14,705 bases of DNA from JAVJPJ01 sp040217295. Its GTDB lineage: Bacteria > Pseudomonadota > Alphaproteobacteria > Rhodobacterales > Rhodobacteraceae. The notes under the pieces are model-generated. The model saw only the letters and a program-made list of their open reading frames with translations. It did not search any database and was not told the DNA's origin. A program made the translations under genes and the position numbers. Below are positions 6,169-13,757 of this stretch, piece after piece (the stretch's first letter is position 1; each line of letters opens with the position of its first letter). Location of the stretch: assembly GCA_964460185.1 (NCBI GenBank), contig CAYWTM010000083.1, positions 1 through 14,705 on the forward strand. The letters run 5' to 3'.

Positions 6169-7298
6169 GCCGGCGCCGCGATCTGCCGGGAAATGTCGAG
6201 ATAGGCGGTCACGTCGCTCAGCGTGACGATGCCGACCAGACGGCCCTCGTCCATGACAAGGTACTTGCGCCGCCCTGTTTGTCCGATCCGATCCACAAGC
6301 GATTGCGCCCGCAGGTCGGGCGGAACCGTGTTTTCGTCGGAAACGGCCTCGACCACATCCTCGACCGTCGTGGTCGACCAGTGTTCCCGGTCTATCCGGC
6401 GAATGATGTTCAGATCCACGTAGCCGATGATCTCGTGATCCTCCATCACCGGGGCAAAGCTGACACCCTTGGCCAGGAACACGCGGTTGATCACTTCGGC
6501 CAGGCTCTGCCCGGGCAGGACCACGATCGGGGTGGGTGTCATCAGGTCCGCCACGACGCGCCCCTCGAACATGGATTGGACCTCCACCCGCTGATAGGCA
6601 CTGCGCCCCAGGGCGAGCAGGAACAGGCCCACAAGGATCGGCCAGAGCCCGGCACCGGCGCCGGCGCCGAACAGGGCCGTGACACCCAAGGCGATCAATC
6701 CCCAGGCAAAGACGGCCGAAACCTTGGCCGCATGCCGCGTCGCGCCGACCAGGTCGCCGCGCCGCATCCAGACAAGCGCCCGGTAGACCCGCCCGCCATC
6801 CAATGGATAGGCCGGGATCATGTTGAATATCGCCAGGGTCAGATTGATCGCCGAAAGGTAGCCCAGGACCGCGACCACGATGGCGCTCAGACCCAGCACG
6901 CGCGCCACCACGACGCTGGACCAGAACACGCCGGCCAGCAGAAGGCTTGCCATTGGTCCGACCACCGCGACGCGCAATTCCGTGACGGGGTCGGCGGGTT
7001 CGGTTTCAAGCTCCGCCACACCCCCGAACAAGAACAGCGTGATGCCCGAGATCTTCAGACCATGGCCGCGCGCCATGACCGAATGGGCCAGCTCGTGCAA
7101 GATCAACGACGCGAACAGGCCGAGCATGGCGATCGCAGCGGCCATCAGAAGGGCAGGCGCGGTGGCATCGGGCAGGACCGATGGGAAGTAATCCGTCCCC
7201 AGGCTCCAGATGATCAAGGCCGCGATCACCAGCCAACTGGCGTCGACCTTGATGTCAAAGCCACCCAGACGCATGACTGTTATGGAACGACCCCACAT
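6165..7298 (-). CDS. Site-2 protease (M50) with two CBS domains
   Basis: 377 residues. Integral membrane metalloprotease: helices at about 20-35, 47-70, 108-132, 136-160 and 188-235. The zinc site is H68-E69-L70-A71-H72 in one helix, with the third ligand D167 in NMIPAYPLDGGR. A CBS pair fills about residues 245-372 (VVADLMTPTPIVVLPGQSLAEV ... LVGIVTLSDVTAYL). M50 proteases cut substrates inside the membrane, often anti-sigma factors; the CBS pair probably gates activity by nucleotide binding. Same build as mycobacterial Rip3 (Rv2625c). GGAGGGG directly before the ATG at 7298 fixes the start over the Met at residue 9. The stop overlaps the ATG of the kinase gene, so the two likely form one operon. 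The substrate is unknown and no anti-sigma gene is visible nearby. Confidence 0.92.
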   Translation of the reverse strand: MWGRSITVMRLGGFDIKVDASWLVIAALIIWSLGTDYFPSVLPDATAPALLMAAAIAMLGLFASLILHELAHSVMARGHGLKISGITLFLFGGVAELETEPADPVTELRVAVVGPMASLLLAGVFWSSVVVARVLGLSAIVVAVLGYLSAINLTLAIFNMIPAYPLDGGRVYRALVWMRRGDLVGATRHAAKVSAVFAWGLIALGVTALFGAGAGAGLWPILVGLFLLALGRSAYQRVEVQSMFEGRVVADLMTPTPIVVLPGQSLAEVINRVFLAKGVSFAPVMEDHEIIGYVDLNIIRRIDREHWSTTTVEDVVEAVSDENTVPPDLRAQSLVDRIGQTGRRKYLVMDEGRLVGIVTLSDVTAYLDISRQIAAPA

Positions 7299-7376
7299 GA
7301 ACCCCTCCGAAGTGCTTCAGGCCAACCGGTTGCGGGCTTTTCACGACCATCATCGTCGAAATCCACCCGCTGCAAG

Positions 7377-7390
7377 TTGCGCAAGATCAA
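7377..7390 (-). promoter_or_regulatory. Possible FNR/FixK-type operator of the protease gene (8/10)
   Basis: On the - strand TTGAT-CTTG-CGCAA, two mismatches in one half-site, 78 nt before the protease ATG at 7298. An 8/10 match can arise by chance about once in a window of this size and composition, so position is the main support. Confidence 0.3.
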
Positions 7391-7477
7391 CCGTCCATTG
7401 CGGTCAGGCAAAGACGGCGGCCGTGTCTGCCGCCGCCGGTCGGCGCGGCACGCAGCCCGCCCGCGACACGGCACGTC

Positions 7478-7491
7478 TTGAGGCAGATCAA
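7478..7491 (+). promoter_or_regulatory. FNR/FixK-type operator (9/10 match)
   Basis: TTGAG-GCAG-ATCAA, one mismatch to TTGAT-N4-ATCAA, 61 nt before the ATG at 7553. The spacing is close to the 55 nt seen at the box before 1332. It lies in the 254-bp divergent gap between the protease and the 129-residue protein, so it could serve both directions, though its distance fits the + strand gene better. Confidence 0.6.
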
Positions 7492-7552
7492 TGTCGTGAC
7501 AGCTCCACGAGCCTAGGGTGGGGGCAATACATCAACCCACAAGACCGGATGC

Positions 7553-7942
7553 ATGATCATGAAAGATCCCGAACTCGATATCCTGATCGCCGAACTGGAA
7601 GGGCGCACTGATCTGACGATCGCCGATTTCGACGCGGTCCATCATGCGCTGGTCTTTCTGTTGCCCGACAGGATCGACCCCAAGGCAGCAGAGCCGACCC
7701 ATATCAGCACGACCGACGGGGCCATGATCATCGCCGATGAGGCGTATCCCAACTGGGTGGTCCATATTCACGGGCGCGCCAATGACAGGGACGGGCAATG
7801 GCGGTGCCACCTGCGCGAACATGAGACCCGCGATACCGACAGCGCCATCGGGTCCGGGCGCTCGCCGGTTCTGGCGCAGGCCATCCTGGCGGCGGTTCTG
7901 CGGCTGTCGATGATCCTGTTCAAACGCCCCGATACCGCCTGA
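7553..7942 (+). CDS. Conserved-looking protein of unknown function
   Basis: 129 residues, soluble, not assigned to a family by me. The N-terminal third is acidic and helical (MIMKDPELDILIAELEGRTDLTIADFDAVHHAL). The middle holds an aromatic, strand-like segment (residues about 64-88: AYPNWVVHIHGRANDRDGQW followed by RCHL). The end is a helix (about 104-122, SPVLAQAILAAVLRLSMIL). The AYPxW ... WxCxL ... IGxGxSPxLAxAIL pattern recalls small single-domain proteins built to pack a strand sheet against one helix, such as phage ABA-sandwich-like domains, but that is only resemblance. The ATG at 7553 and one two codons later (7559) are both possible; the ribosome site is weak. The strong FNR-type box at 7478-7491 suggests oxygen-linked expression. 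Confidence 0.75.
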   Translation: MIMKDPELDILIAELEGRTDLTIADFDAVHHALVFLLPDRIDPKAAEPTHISTTDGAMIIADEAYPNWVVHIHGRANDRDGQWRCHLREHETRDTDSAIGSGRSPVLAQAILAAVLRLSMILFKRPDTA

Positions 7943-7963
7943 GACCTGAAACGGGGTGCGGCC

Positions 7964-7985
7964 GGGCGCGCGGGCGCGCGGGCGC
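7964..7985. repeat. GGGCGCGC tandem repeat
   Basis: Nearly three copies of the 8-mer GGGCGCGC in the 44-bp gap between the convergent 129-residue gene and ppsA. It may form part of a bidirectional terminator structure, but no T-tract follows. Confidence 0.5.
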
Positions 7986-7986
7986 A

Positions 7987-10368
7987 TCAGGGCGCCTCGG
8001 CCTCGGCCGCGTCGATATTGCGCAAGACCTGAACGAAGCTGTCCGGCGTGACCGAGATGCTGTCGATCCCGAACCCGACAAGGCGCTGCGCATACGCGGG
8101 ATCGTTGCTTGGGGCCTGACCGCAGAACCCGACCTTGCGACCGGCCTTGTGGGCTTCGCGGATCACCGTTTCGATCATCCACAGCACGGCTGGATCATCT
8201 TCGCGGAACAACGCGGCCAGCGTGTCGGAATCCCGGTCGATGCCAAGCGTCAGCTGCGTCAGGTCGTTCGACCCGATCGAGAAGCCGTCAAAGCGTTCGG
8301 CGAACTCGGCCGCCCGCACGACGTTGGACGGGATCTCGCACATCACATAGACCTGCAGCCCGTCGCGGCCGCGTTCCAACCCGTGTTCGGCCATCACCGC
8401 CAGCACGCGGTCGGCCTCTTCGGGGGTTCGGCAAAACGGGATCATCACGATGACATTGTCGAACCCCATGGTGCCCCGCAGCCGGGCAATCGCCTTGCAT
8501 TCCAGCGCGAACCCGTCGCGATACGCGTCGGAATAATATCGCGACGCGCCCCGGAACCCGATCATCGGATTTTCCTCGGACGGCTCGAAATCACGCCCGC
8601 CCAACAGTTCGGCATATTCGTTGGTCTTGAAGTCGCTCATCCGCACGATGACCGGTTTCGGATAACAGACCGCCGCGATCCGCGAGAGCCCGCGCGCCAG
8701 CTGGTCGACAAAGTAGTCCGGCTTGCTGTCGTAGCCTTTGGTCAGCGCGTCGATGCGCGCGGTGGCCGCCGGGTCGCTGACGCGTTCGGGATGGGCCAGC
8801 GCCATGGGATGCACGCGCACCGCATTGTTGATGACGAATTCCATCCGCGCCAGACCGACCCCGTCCAGCGGCAACCGCCACCACCGCAGGGCGGCCGTGG
8901 GATTGGCCAGGTTCAGCATCACCTGCGTCTTGGGGCGGGGCAGGGAATGCAGCTCTTCTTGGGCGATCGAGATCTCGGACAGGCCTTCGGTGACCACGCC
9001 TTCCTCGCCGCCGGCGCATGACACGGTCACGTCTTGCTCGTCATGCAAGATATGAGTGGCGTTGCCGCAGCCCACGATGGCGGGCAGGCCCAGTTCCCGA
9101 CTGACGATTGCGGCATGCGAGGTGCGCCCGCCGTGGTCCGTCACGATCGCCGCCGCGCGTTTCATGATCGGCACCCAGTCGGGATCGGTGGTTTGCGTGA
9201 CCAGAACCGACCCGTCTACAAATCGGCCGATATCGTCGGCTGTCTCGATGATCGACACGCGCCCCGCCACGGCCGCGCTGCCCACGCTGAGCCCGGTCAG
9301 CAAGACGCGGCCGGGGTCTTTCACGGAATAGGTTTTCAGACTGCCCACATCCAGACGCGATTGCACCGTTTCGGGCCGGGCCTGCACGATATAGAGCTTG
9401 CCCGTCCCCCCATCGCGCGCCCATTCCATATCCATCGGCTGGCCGTAATGGGCCGCGATCGTCCGGGCCTGGCGCGCAAGCGACAGGATTTCGTCATCGT
9501 TCAGCACGAACCGTTCGCGTTCGGCCTTTGACGTGGGCACGTTGCGGGGGGCTCCGCCGCGGTCGTTGATCATCTTGATCGCCTTGGCCCCCAGCCGCTT
9601 TTCCAGGATCGGCACCAGCGCGGGGTCATCCAGGAACGGCGCGTAGACCTGGTATTCGTCGGGGTCGACCGCGCCTTGCACGACGTTTTCCCCCAGGCCC
9701 CAGGCGGCGTTGATCAAGACGGCATCGGGAAACCCGGATTCGGTGTCGATCGAGAACATGACCCCCGATCCGCCGGTGTCGGAGCGCACCATCAGTTGCA
9801 CACCCACCGACAGGGCCACCTGATCATGGTCAAAGCCCTGGATCTGGCGGTAGGAAATCGCCCGGTCGGTGTACAGCGACGCGTAGCATCGCTTGCAGGC
9901 GTGAAGCAGGGCGTCGTTCCCCCGCACGTTCAGAAACGTTTCCTGCTGGCCGGCAAAGCTGGCATCGGGCAGATCCTCGGCCGTGGCGCTGGACCTGACG
10001 GCAACGGGTATGTCCGCTTCGCCGGCCGCGTCGCAAATGCGCTGATAGTGGCTCAGGATGGCGTCGGCGGTTGCCTGGGGCCAGGTGCCCTCCAGGATCG
10101 ACTGCCGGATGGCGGCGGCTGTATCGGGCAAGGTGGCGTTGCCCGCGGCCAGCGCGTCGAGGCGATCCGCGATCCTTTTGTCCAAGGCGTTCGCGGCCAG
10201 ATAATCGCGAAAGGCATCGGCGGTGGTCGCGAAGCCCGGCGGCACGCTGATGCCCTTGGGTTCAAGCGTGCCGATCATTTCACCCAGGGATGCGTTCTTG
10301 CCGCCGACAAGGGCGACATCGCCACGGCGGACTTCGGTGAAATCGAGGATAAGGGGGGGATTGGGCAT
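7987..10368 (-). CDS. ppsA: Phosphoenolpyruvate synthase
   Basis: 793 residues from the ATG at 10368 (MPNPPLILDFTEV), the usual length of PpsA; a longer in-frame extension to 10644 adds residues that look noncoding. It makes PEP from pyruvate and ATP, releasing AMP and phosphate. Order: N-terminal ATP-grasp-like nucleotide domain about 1-345 (GGKNASLGEM, VAVRSSATAEDLPDASFAGQ), swivelling phosphohistidine domain with H418 in GGRTSHAAIV, and C-terminal PEP/pyruvate barrel with the active-site cysteine C749 in GFCGQAPSNDP. All key residues are present. The ribosome site at this start is weak; the Met three codons upstream is an alternative. It converges on the 129-residue gene and lies alone on its strand. 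An 8/10 FNR-type box sits 58 nt upstream. The regulatory kinase of PpsA is not in the window. Confidence 0.96.
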   Translation of the reverse strand: MPNPPLILDFTEVRRGDVALVGGKNASLGEMIGTLEPKGISVPPGFATTADAFRDYLAANALDKRIADRLDALAAGNATLPDTAAAIRQSILEGTWPQATADAILSHYQRICDAAGEADIPVAVRSSATAEDLPDASFAGQQETFLNVRGNDALLHACKRCYASLYTDRAISYRQIQGFDHDQVALSVGVQLMVRSDTGGSGVMFSIDTESGFPDAVLINAAWGLGENVVQGAVDPDEYQVYAPFLDDPALVPILEKRLGAKAIKMINDRGGAPRNVPTSKAERERFVLNDDEILSLARQARTIAAHYGQPMDMEWARDGGTGKLYIVQARPETVQSRLDVGSLKTYSVKDPGRVLLTGLSVGSAAVAGRVSIIETADDIGRFVDGSVLVTQTTDPDWVPIMKRAAAIVTDHGGRTSHAAIVSRELGLPAIVGCGNATHILHDEQDVTVSCAGGEEGVVTEGLSEISIAQEELHSLPRPKTQVMLNLANPTAALRWWRLPLDGVGLARMEFVINNAVRVHPMALAHPERVSDPAATARIDALTKGYDSKPDYFVDQLARGLSRIAAVCYPKPVIVRMSDFKTNEYAELLGGRDFEPSEENPMIGFRGASRYYSDAYRDGFALECKAIARLRGTMGFDNVIVMIPFCRTPEEADRVLAVMAEHGLERGRDGLQVYVMCEIPSNVVRAAEFAERFDGFSIGSNDLTQLTLGIDRDSDTLAALFREDDPAVLWMIETVIREAHKAGRKVGFCGQAPSNDPAYAQRLVGFGIDSISVTPDSFVQVLRNIDAAEAEAP

Positions 10369-10426
10369 GGCACGCATCCGTATGAAGGCAGTTGCCGGAA
10401 GCATGCGCCGATCTGGCGGGCCTGCA

Positions 10427-10440
10427 TTGATGCATGTCAT
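10427..10440 (-). promoter_or_regulatory. Possible FNR/FixK-type operator of ppsA (8/10)
   Basis: On the - strand ATGAC-ATGC-ATCAA: one perfect and one 3/5 half-site, 58 nt before the ppsA ATG. The spacing matches the two stronger boxes of the window (55 and 61 nt), which is the main reason to list it. Confidence 0.4.
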
Positions 10441-11016
10441 GTTCCGATGGTTTCGGGTCATGTTCCGACCGCGTGCAGGCGATCTGGCGAGAGGCGTGTC
10501 GATGCCACGCGACCCTGCGCATGCGCCGTCGGGTGCGCGATCAGGCGTAGCGAAAGGTGCATCTTTTGTTGGAAAGAGAAGCGGAAGACGGGATTGTGCA
10601 AGAATCCGCCTAAAGCCCTGACAGTATGTGGGAAATCCGCTCACTCCGCGTGATTGCGCCGATCCGCGCCCCTTCTGGTGTGGCGTGAACCATCAAAATC
10701 CCAGCAAATGTTGGTTTATTCTGGCTGGCGGGGGCGTATTCCGGTTTGCCTGAACCGGGTATCGTCCGATTGTCAGACAGGTTATCTCCGCAAAGGCGAA
10801 AGCGGGATATTGCCGAATTTTGCTGCAGGCGCACATAGAGTTGCGGCGCACCGCGATTTCGCCCCAAAAAAGACAAAGTCATCGGTGCTTGATTGTGGTT
10901 CGGCCAGTTGGGCAGGCGAATTTTCTCTTTGCCGCAGCATGGTTTGTCATGCTGGAACCGCAATTTGCATCAGGCCAGCGATCACAGGCGGGTCGCGCGT
11001 CGCGAAAAAATCACTA

Positions 11017-11031
11017 GCCCCGTTCAGGGGC
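11017..11031 (+). promoter_or_regulatory. Stem-loop before the RTX gene ribosome site
   Basis: GCCCC-GTTCA-GGGGC, perfect 5-bp stem, ending about eight bases before the TGAGG ribosome site (11038-11042) of the gene at 11051. It could affect translation or be a short leader structure; it is not a terminator because no T-run follows. Confidence 0.3.
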
Positions 11032-11050
11032 AATAAATGAGGCATTTCGA

Positions 11051-12883
11051 ATGGATCAGTTTATCTGGGTTTCTGCAGGTGCGCCTAGTGGTGGCGATGG
11101 ATCGGCCGAACGGCCATACAGCCTCATTCAAGACGCGATAGACGCGGCCGTGCCCGGCACGGTCATCATGGTCGGTGCCGGTCTCTACGAGGAAAACCTG
11201 GAATTCTCGACCAGCGGCACGTCGACCGCGCCGATCGCGCTGGTATCGGCCGATGGCCCCAATGCCGCGATCATCAAGCCGGCCAAGGCCAACGAAGATA
11301 CCATCCAGATCGACGGCACCGACAACATCATCGTTCAGGGCTTCGAACTGCACGGCAGCGATGACGCCAGCCGCCAAGTCATCCACATCCACGCGGTAGA
11401 TGACAACACGGACCCGGCCAGCAACATCATCATAGCCGACAACACGATCTACCGAGGGGCCGGTGACGGGATCAAAGGCAGCAAGTCGACCGATCTCACG
11501 ATCACGAACAACACGATCATCGGCGGTGGCGACAAGGAGGCAGGCATCGATCTCGTCGGCGTGACGCGGGCCACCGTGTCGGACAACACGCTTCTGGAAA
11601 TGGGCAATATCGGGATCATGGTCAAAGGCGGGTCCAGCGATATTGCGATCACGGGAAACACCATCGACAATCCCGACAGCCGGGCGATGGAGATCGGCGG
11701 CTATACCAATCTGAATTCCTACCCGCCGGGTTTCCTGGAGTCTGGCCTCGAGTATGAAGTGAACAACGTGCTGGTGTCCGGCAACACCATCACCGCCGAC
11801 AACAGCACGGCAATGCGACTGATCGGAGCGCAGAACGTCGAGATCACCGACAACAAGATCGACGGCGCCTTTGCCGAGATCAAGATCGATGATTCATCGA
11901 AGTTTCATGAGCCGTGGTTCAGCACATCGATCGTCTTTTCGGAAAACGATATCGACAATCCCGATTGGTTGATCGACCGCAGCGCAAAGGCCGAGATCCA
12001 GTACGGATCCGATGCGGAAGGCGTTTTCGCGCCGTGGCTGGAGCCTGCGACAGGGTCGAGCGCACCATTGCCCGAACCCGAAGTGGTGGAGGTTCAGCCC
12101 GAGCCGCAGCCTGAGCCCGAACCCGAAGTGGTGGAAGTGCAGCCCGAACCGCAGCCTGAGCCCGAACCCGAAGTGGTGGAAGTGCAGCCCGAACCGCAGC
12201 CTGAGCCCGAACCCGAAGTGGCGGAAGTGCAGCCCGAACCCGCGCCGGAGTTGGTGCTGGATGGGCTGACCCGTATCGAAGGCACCGGCGACAAGGATTA
12301 CCTGGTGGGCTCAGGGGATGACGAGGCCATCTGGGGTTTTGATAGCGACGATGTGCTGAAGGGCCGGAATGGCGATGATTTCCTGGATGGGGGCGACGGC
12401 AACGACCGGCTTCTGGGCGGATCTGGCCACGACACTGTTTTCGGTGGCGATGGCAAGGACCTGCTGCGGGGCGACAATGGCGACGACCTGCTGTTCGGCA
12501 TGGACGGGCATGACACCCTGCGCGGTGGCAGCGGTGACGATACCCTGGAGGGCGGGGCCGGGAACGACGTCATGGAAGGTGGACGCGGCAACGACAGCTT
12601 CACGTTTCGCGCCGATATCGGGTTCGATCGCGACCGTATCAACGATTTTGACCGCGGCGACGATGTGATTGTCTTTTCCGGGTTCGACGAAGACCTGCTG
12701 TCCTTCGATGACCTCGACACCAACGGCAACGGTCGCCTGGACCGCAACGATGACCTGGTCTCTGTCGGACGCGGGAGCACAAAGATCGATCTGTCGTCGC
12801 TCTGGGGGGCGGACAACGGCACCCATCTGATCGAGATCGATCAAACCGGGCTGACGGCTGACGACTTCAGCTTTCTGGTCTGA
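11051..12883 (+). CDS. Beta-helix/RTX calcium-binding protein, likely type I secreted
   Basis: 610 residues, strongly acidic, no signal peptide. Residues about 1-330 form a right-handed parallel beta-helix of the DUF1565/NosD kind: an entry motif SGGDGSAERPYSLIQDAIDAA, then repeating coils with N-x-I and NTI turns (ITNNTIIGG, ITGNTIDN, VSGNTITA). Residues 341-400 are a proline/glutamate linker of four 15-residue repeats. Residues about 419-517 hold roughly ten RTX nonapeptides (GGxGxDxxx), followed by an RTX C-terminal module (FDRGDDVIVFSGF) and an EF-hand-like loop D556-x-N558-x-N560-G-R-L-D564-x-x-D567. RTX proteins bind Ca2+ and leave the cell by type I secretion; no exporter is in the window. 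The helix could bind or act on polysaccharide, but no catalytic residues can be named. An AGG ribosome site eight bases upstream supports the start. Confidence 0.92.
   Translation: MDQFIWVSAGAPSGGDGSAERPYSLIQDAIDAAVPGTVIMVGAGLYEENLEFSTSGTSTAPIALVSADGPNAAIIKPAKANEDTIQIDGTDNIIVQGFELHGSDDASRQVIHIHAVDDNTDPASNIIIADNTIYRGAGDGIKGSKSTDLTITNNTIIGGGDKEAGIDLVGVTRATVSDNTLLEMGNIGIMVKGGSSDIAITGNTIDNPDSRAMEIGGYTNLNSYPPGFLESGLEYEVNNVLVSGNTITADNSTAMRLIGAQNVEITDNKIDGAFAEIKIDDSSKFHEPWFSTSIVFSENDIDNPDWLIDRSAKAEIQYGSDAEGVFAPWLEPATGSSAPLPEPEVVEVQPEPQPEPEPEVVEVQPEPQPEPEPEVVEVQPEPQPEPEPEVAEVQPEPAPELVLDGLTRIEGTGDKDYLVGSGDDEAIWGFDSDDVLKGRNGDDFLDGGDGNDRLLGGSGHDTVFGGDGKDLLRGDNGDDLLFGMDGHDTLRGGSGDDTLEGGAGNDVMEGGRGNDSFTFRADIGFDRDRINDFDRGDDVIVFSGFDEDLLSFDDLDTNGNGRLDRNDDLVSVGRGSTKIDLSSLWGADNGTHLIEIDQTGLTADDFSFLV
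12071..12250 (+). repeat. Four tandem 45-bp repeats coding a Pro/Glu linker
   Basis: Units at 12071-12115, 12116-12160, 12161-12205 and 12206-12250, each coding PEPEVVEVQPEPQPE. Units 2 and 3 are identical, unit 1 differs at a few bases and unit 4 diverges at its end (PEPEVAEVQPEPAPE). The unit length is a multiple of three, so gain or loss of copies would keep the frame. Confidence 0.95.
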
Positions 12884-12890
12884 TCGAGCT

Positions 12891-12926
12891 CGTCCGGGCG
12901 CGCGCCGTGCGCCCGACGTGTTCTTT
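12891..12926 (+). terminator. Rho-independent terminator of the RTX gene
   Basis: Starts 8 bp after the stop. Left arm CGTCCGGGCGC (12891-12901), 7-nt loop, right arm GCGCCCGACG (12909-12918) with one bulged base, followed by TGTTCTTT. Confidence 0.65.
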
Positions 12927-13013
12927 CGATCAGTTTGGCCGTTGCGCATACGCAAAGAGCCCGCAGACAACTGCAGGCGCTACCGTCATCCGGCCAGGTT
13001 CAGAAGGCCTGAA

Positions 13014-13271
13014 TCAGTACGGCGGCAGCTGTGCGATCGGGGTCCCGCCAAGGCGCGCCAGGATGAAATCGATGCACGGATTGAACTCGTCTTCTTCAAT
13101 CAAGTCTTCCAGGGCCTGCTGGAGAGCCACGGGATCGTTGAACAGTTCGGTCTCGTAGAATTCGCACTGCTGTACAAGGTCATTAACTTCCTGAGCCGAC
13201 GCGCTTTGGGGCAAGCCCGCATACGCGTACAGAATCGCCAGCGCCGTTATCGTGGTGGTCTTGGTGTTCAT
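13014..13271 (-). CDS. Small exported acidic protein, unknown function
   Basis: 85 residues. Residues 1-26 are a textbook signal peptide ending SASAQ (MNTKTTTITALAILYAYAG ... SASA|QE), leaving a mature part of about 58 residues. That part is acidic and helical (ALQQALEDLIEEDEF) with two cysteines about 30 residues apart (CEFYET and NPCIDF), which could form a disulfide in the periplasm. The end is LPPY. An AGGA ribosome site lies eight bases before the ATG on the - strand, which, with the signal peptide, argues that it is real. I do not recognise a family. It is flanked by a terminator on one side and noncoding DNA on the other, so it is probably monocistronic. Confidence 0.75.
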   Translation of the reverse strand: MNTKTTTITALAILYAYAGLPQSASAQEVNDLVQQCEFYETELFNDPVALQQALEDLIEEDEFNPCIDFILARLGGTPIAQLPPY

Positions 13272-13757
13272 AAAATATCCTGCCCAAACAATGGGTTAAA
13301 CTTGAACTTCTGACATCCAACGTCCGGATCCCGGTTGGGAAAAGCCGAATTCCGACCACTGAATGGGTCAGGCGTGCCACAATTATGCCCAATTTCCAAC
13401 AATAAAGGGCCGCACAATTGGCCGGCGGTGGTCGCATTCTTTGTTTCGAATTTGGAAACAATTTCAAGCTCATGTCTGGATCATTTTCGGCCCTGTACGA
13501 GGGCAGAGGCCGTCTTCCCACGCCTGAATGGCCCACGCCAACTCGGGCCTTCATGGCGCGAGGGGGGGCTAACACTTTGATAATAAGTGGAAGTGGTTGG
13601 TCGTGTGCTGGGGCGCTGCTTTTGCACAGGTGCCGCTGGACGTCGTTCATGGATCACAACGGCGTCCAGGGACTCATCCGGACAGGTCCGGGTCGCGTCG
13701 ATCATGCCCACGGATCCGTGGGGCATGCCGCGCCCGGGATGCCCTAGGCAGTGATGG
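13272..13757. other. Noncoding region between two small exported-protein genes
   Basis: 486 bp with no gene I can support. Overlapping frames in it lack ribosome sites and domains. It contains a G7 run at about 13562, a CACTT...AAGTG stem at about 13574-13590 and a near-perfect palindrome at 13703-13727. The - strand promoter of the 85-residue gene must lie in its left end but no clear hexamers are seen. Confidence 0.5.
13703..13727 (-). terminator. Hairpin downstream of the ClpP-like gene
   Basis: Near-perfect palindrome: CATGCCCACGGA against TCCGTGGGGCATG with one bulged base, 30 nt past the stop of the - strand gene at 13758. It lacks a T-tract, so intrinsic termination is uncertain; it may act as a 3' stabilising stem. 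Confidence 0.4.

Larger units (their letters stand above)
10369..11050. other. Noncoding divergent region between ppsA and the RTX gene
   Basis: 682 bp with no convincing gene; a 117-codon - strand frame at 10610-10963 has no recognisable domain or composition. It holds the candidate box at 10427-10440, a CCGGTT-TGCCTG-AACCGG stem at 10741-10758 and a GCCCC/GGGGC stem-loop at 11017-11031. The right half is visibly more AT-rich than the flanking genes, as expected for promoters of both neighbours. No clear sigma-70 pair was found. Confidence 0.6.

Noticed and set aside
6114..7481. + strand open frame (455 codons) opposite the protease
   Set aside because: The - strand protease has intact HExxH and CBS motifs; the opposite frame is low-complexity His/Gln/Asp sequence.
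10786..10800. TGTCAGACAGGT stretch resembling half of a lux box
   Set aside because: Only a 9-bp symmetric core and no LuxR or LuxI gene in the window.
10610..10963. 117-codon - strand frame upstream of ppsA
   Set aside because: No ribosome site, no domain and mixed composition typical of noncoding DNA.
12942..12955. Perfect palindrome TTGCG-CATA-CGCAA, similar in shape to an FNR box
   Set aside because: Only 6/10 to the FNR consensus and placed between convergent genes with no start nearby.
13183..13650. 155-codon - strand frame overlapping the 85-residue exported protein gene
   Set aside because: The overlapping 85-codon frame has a signal peptide and ribosome site; this one has neither.
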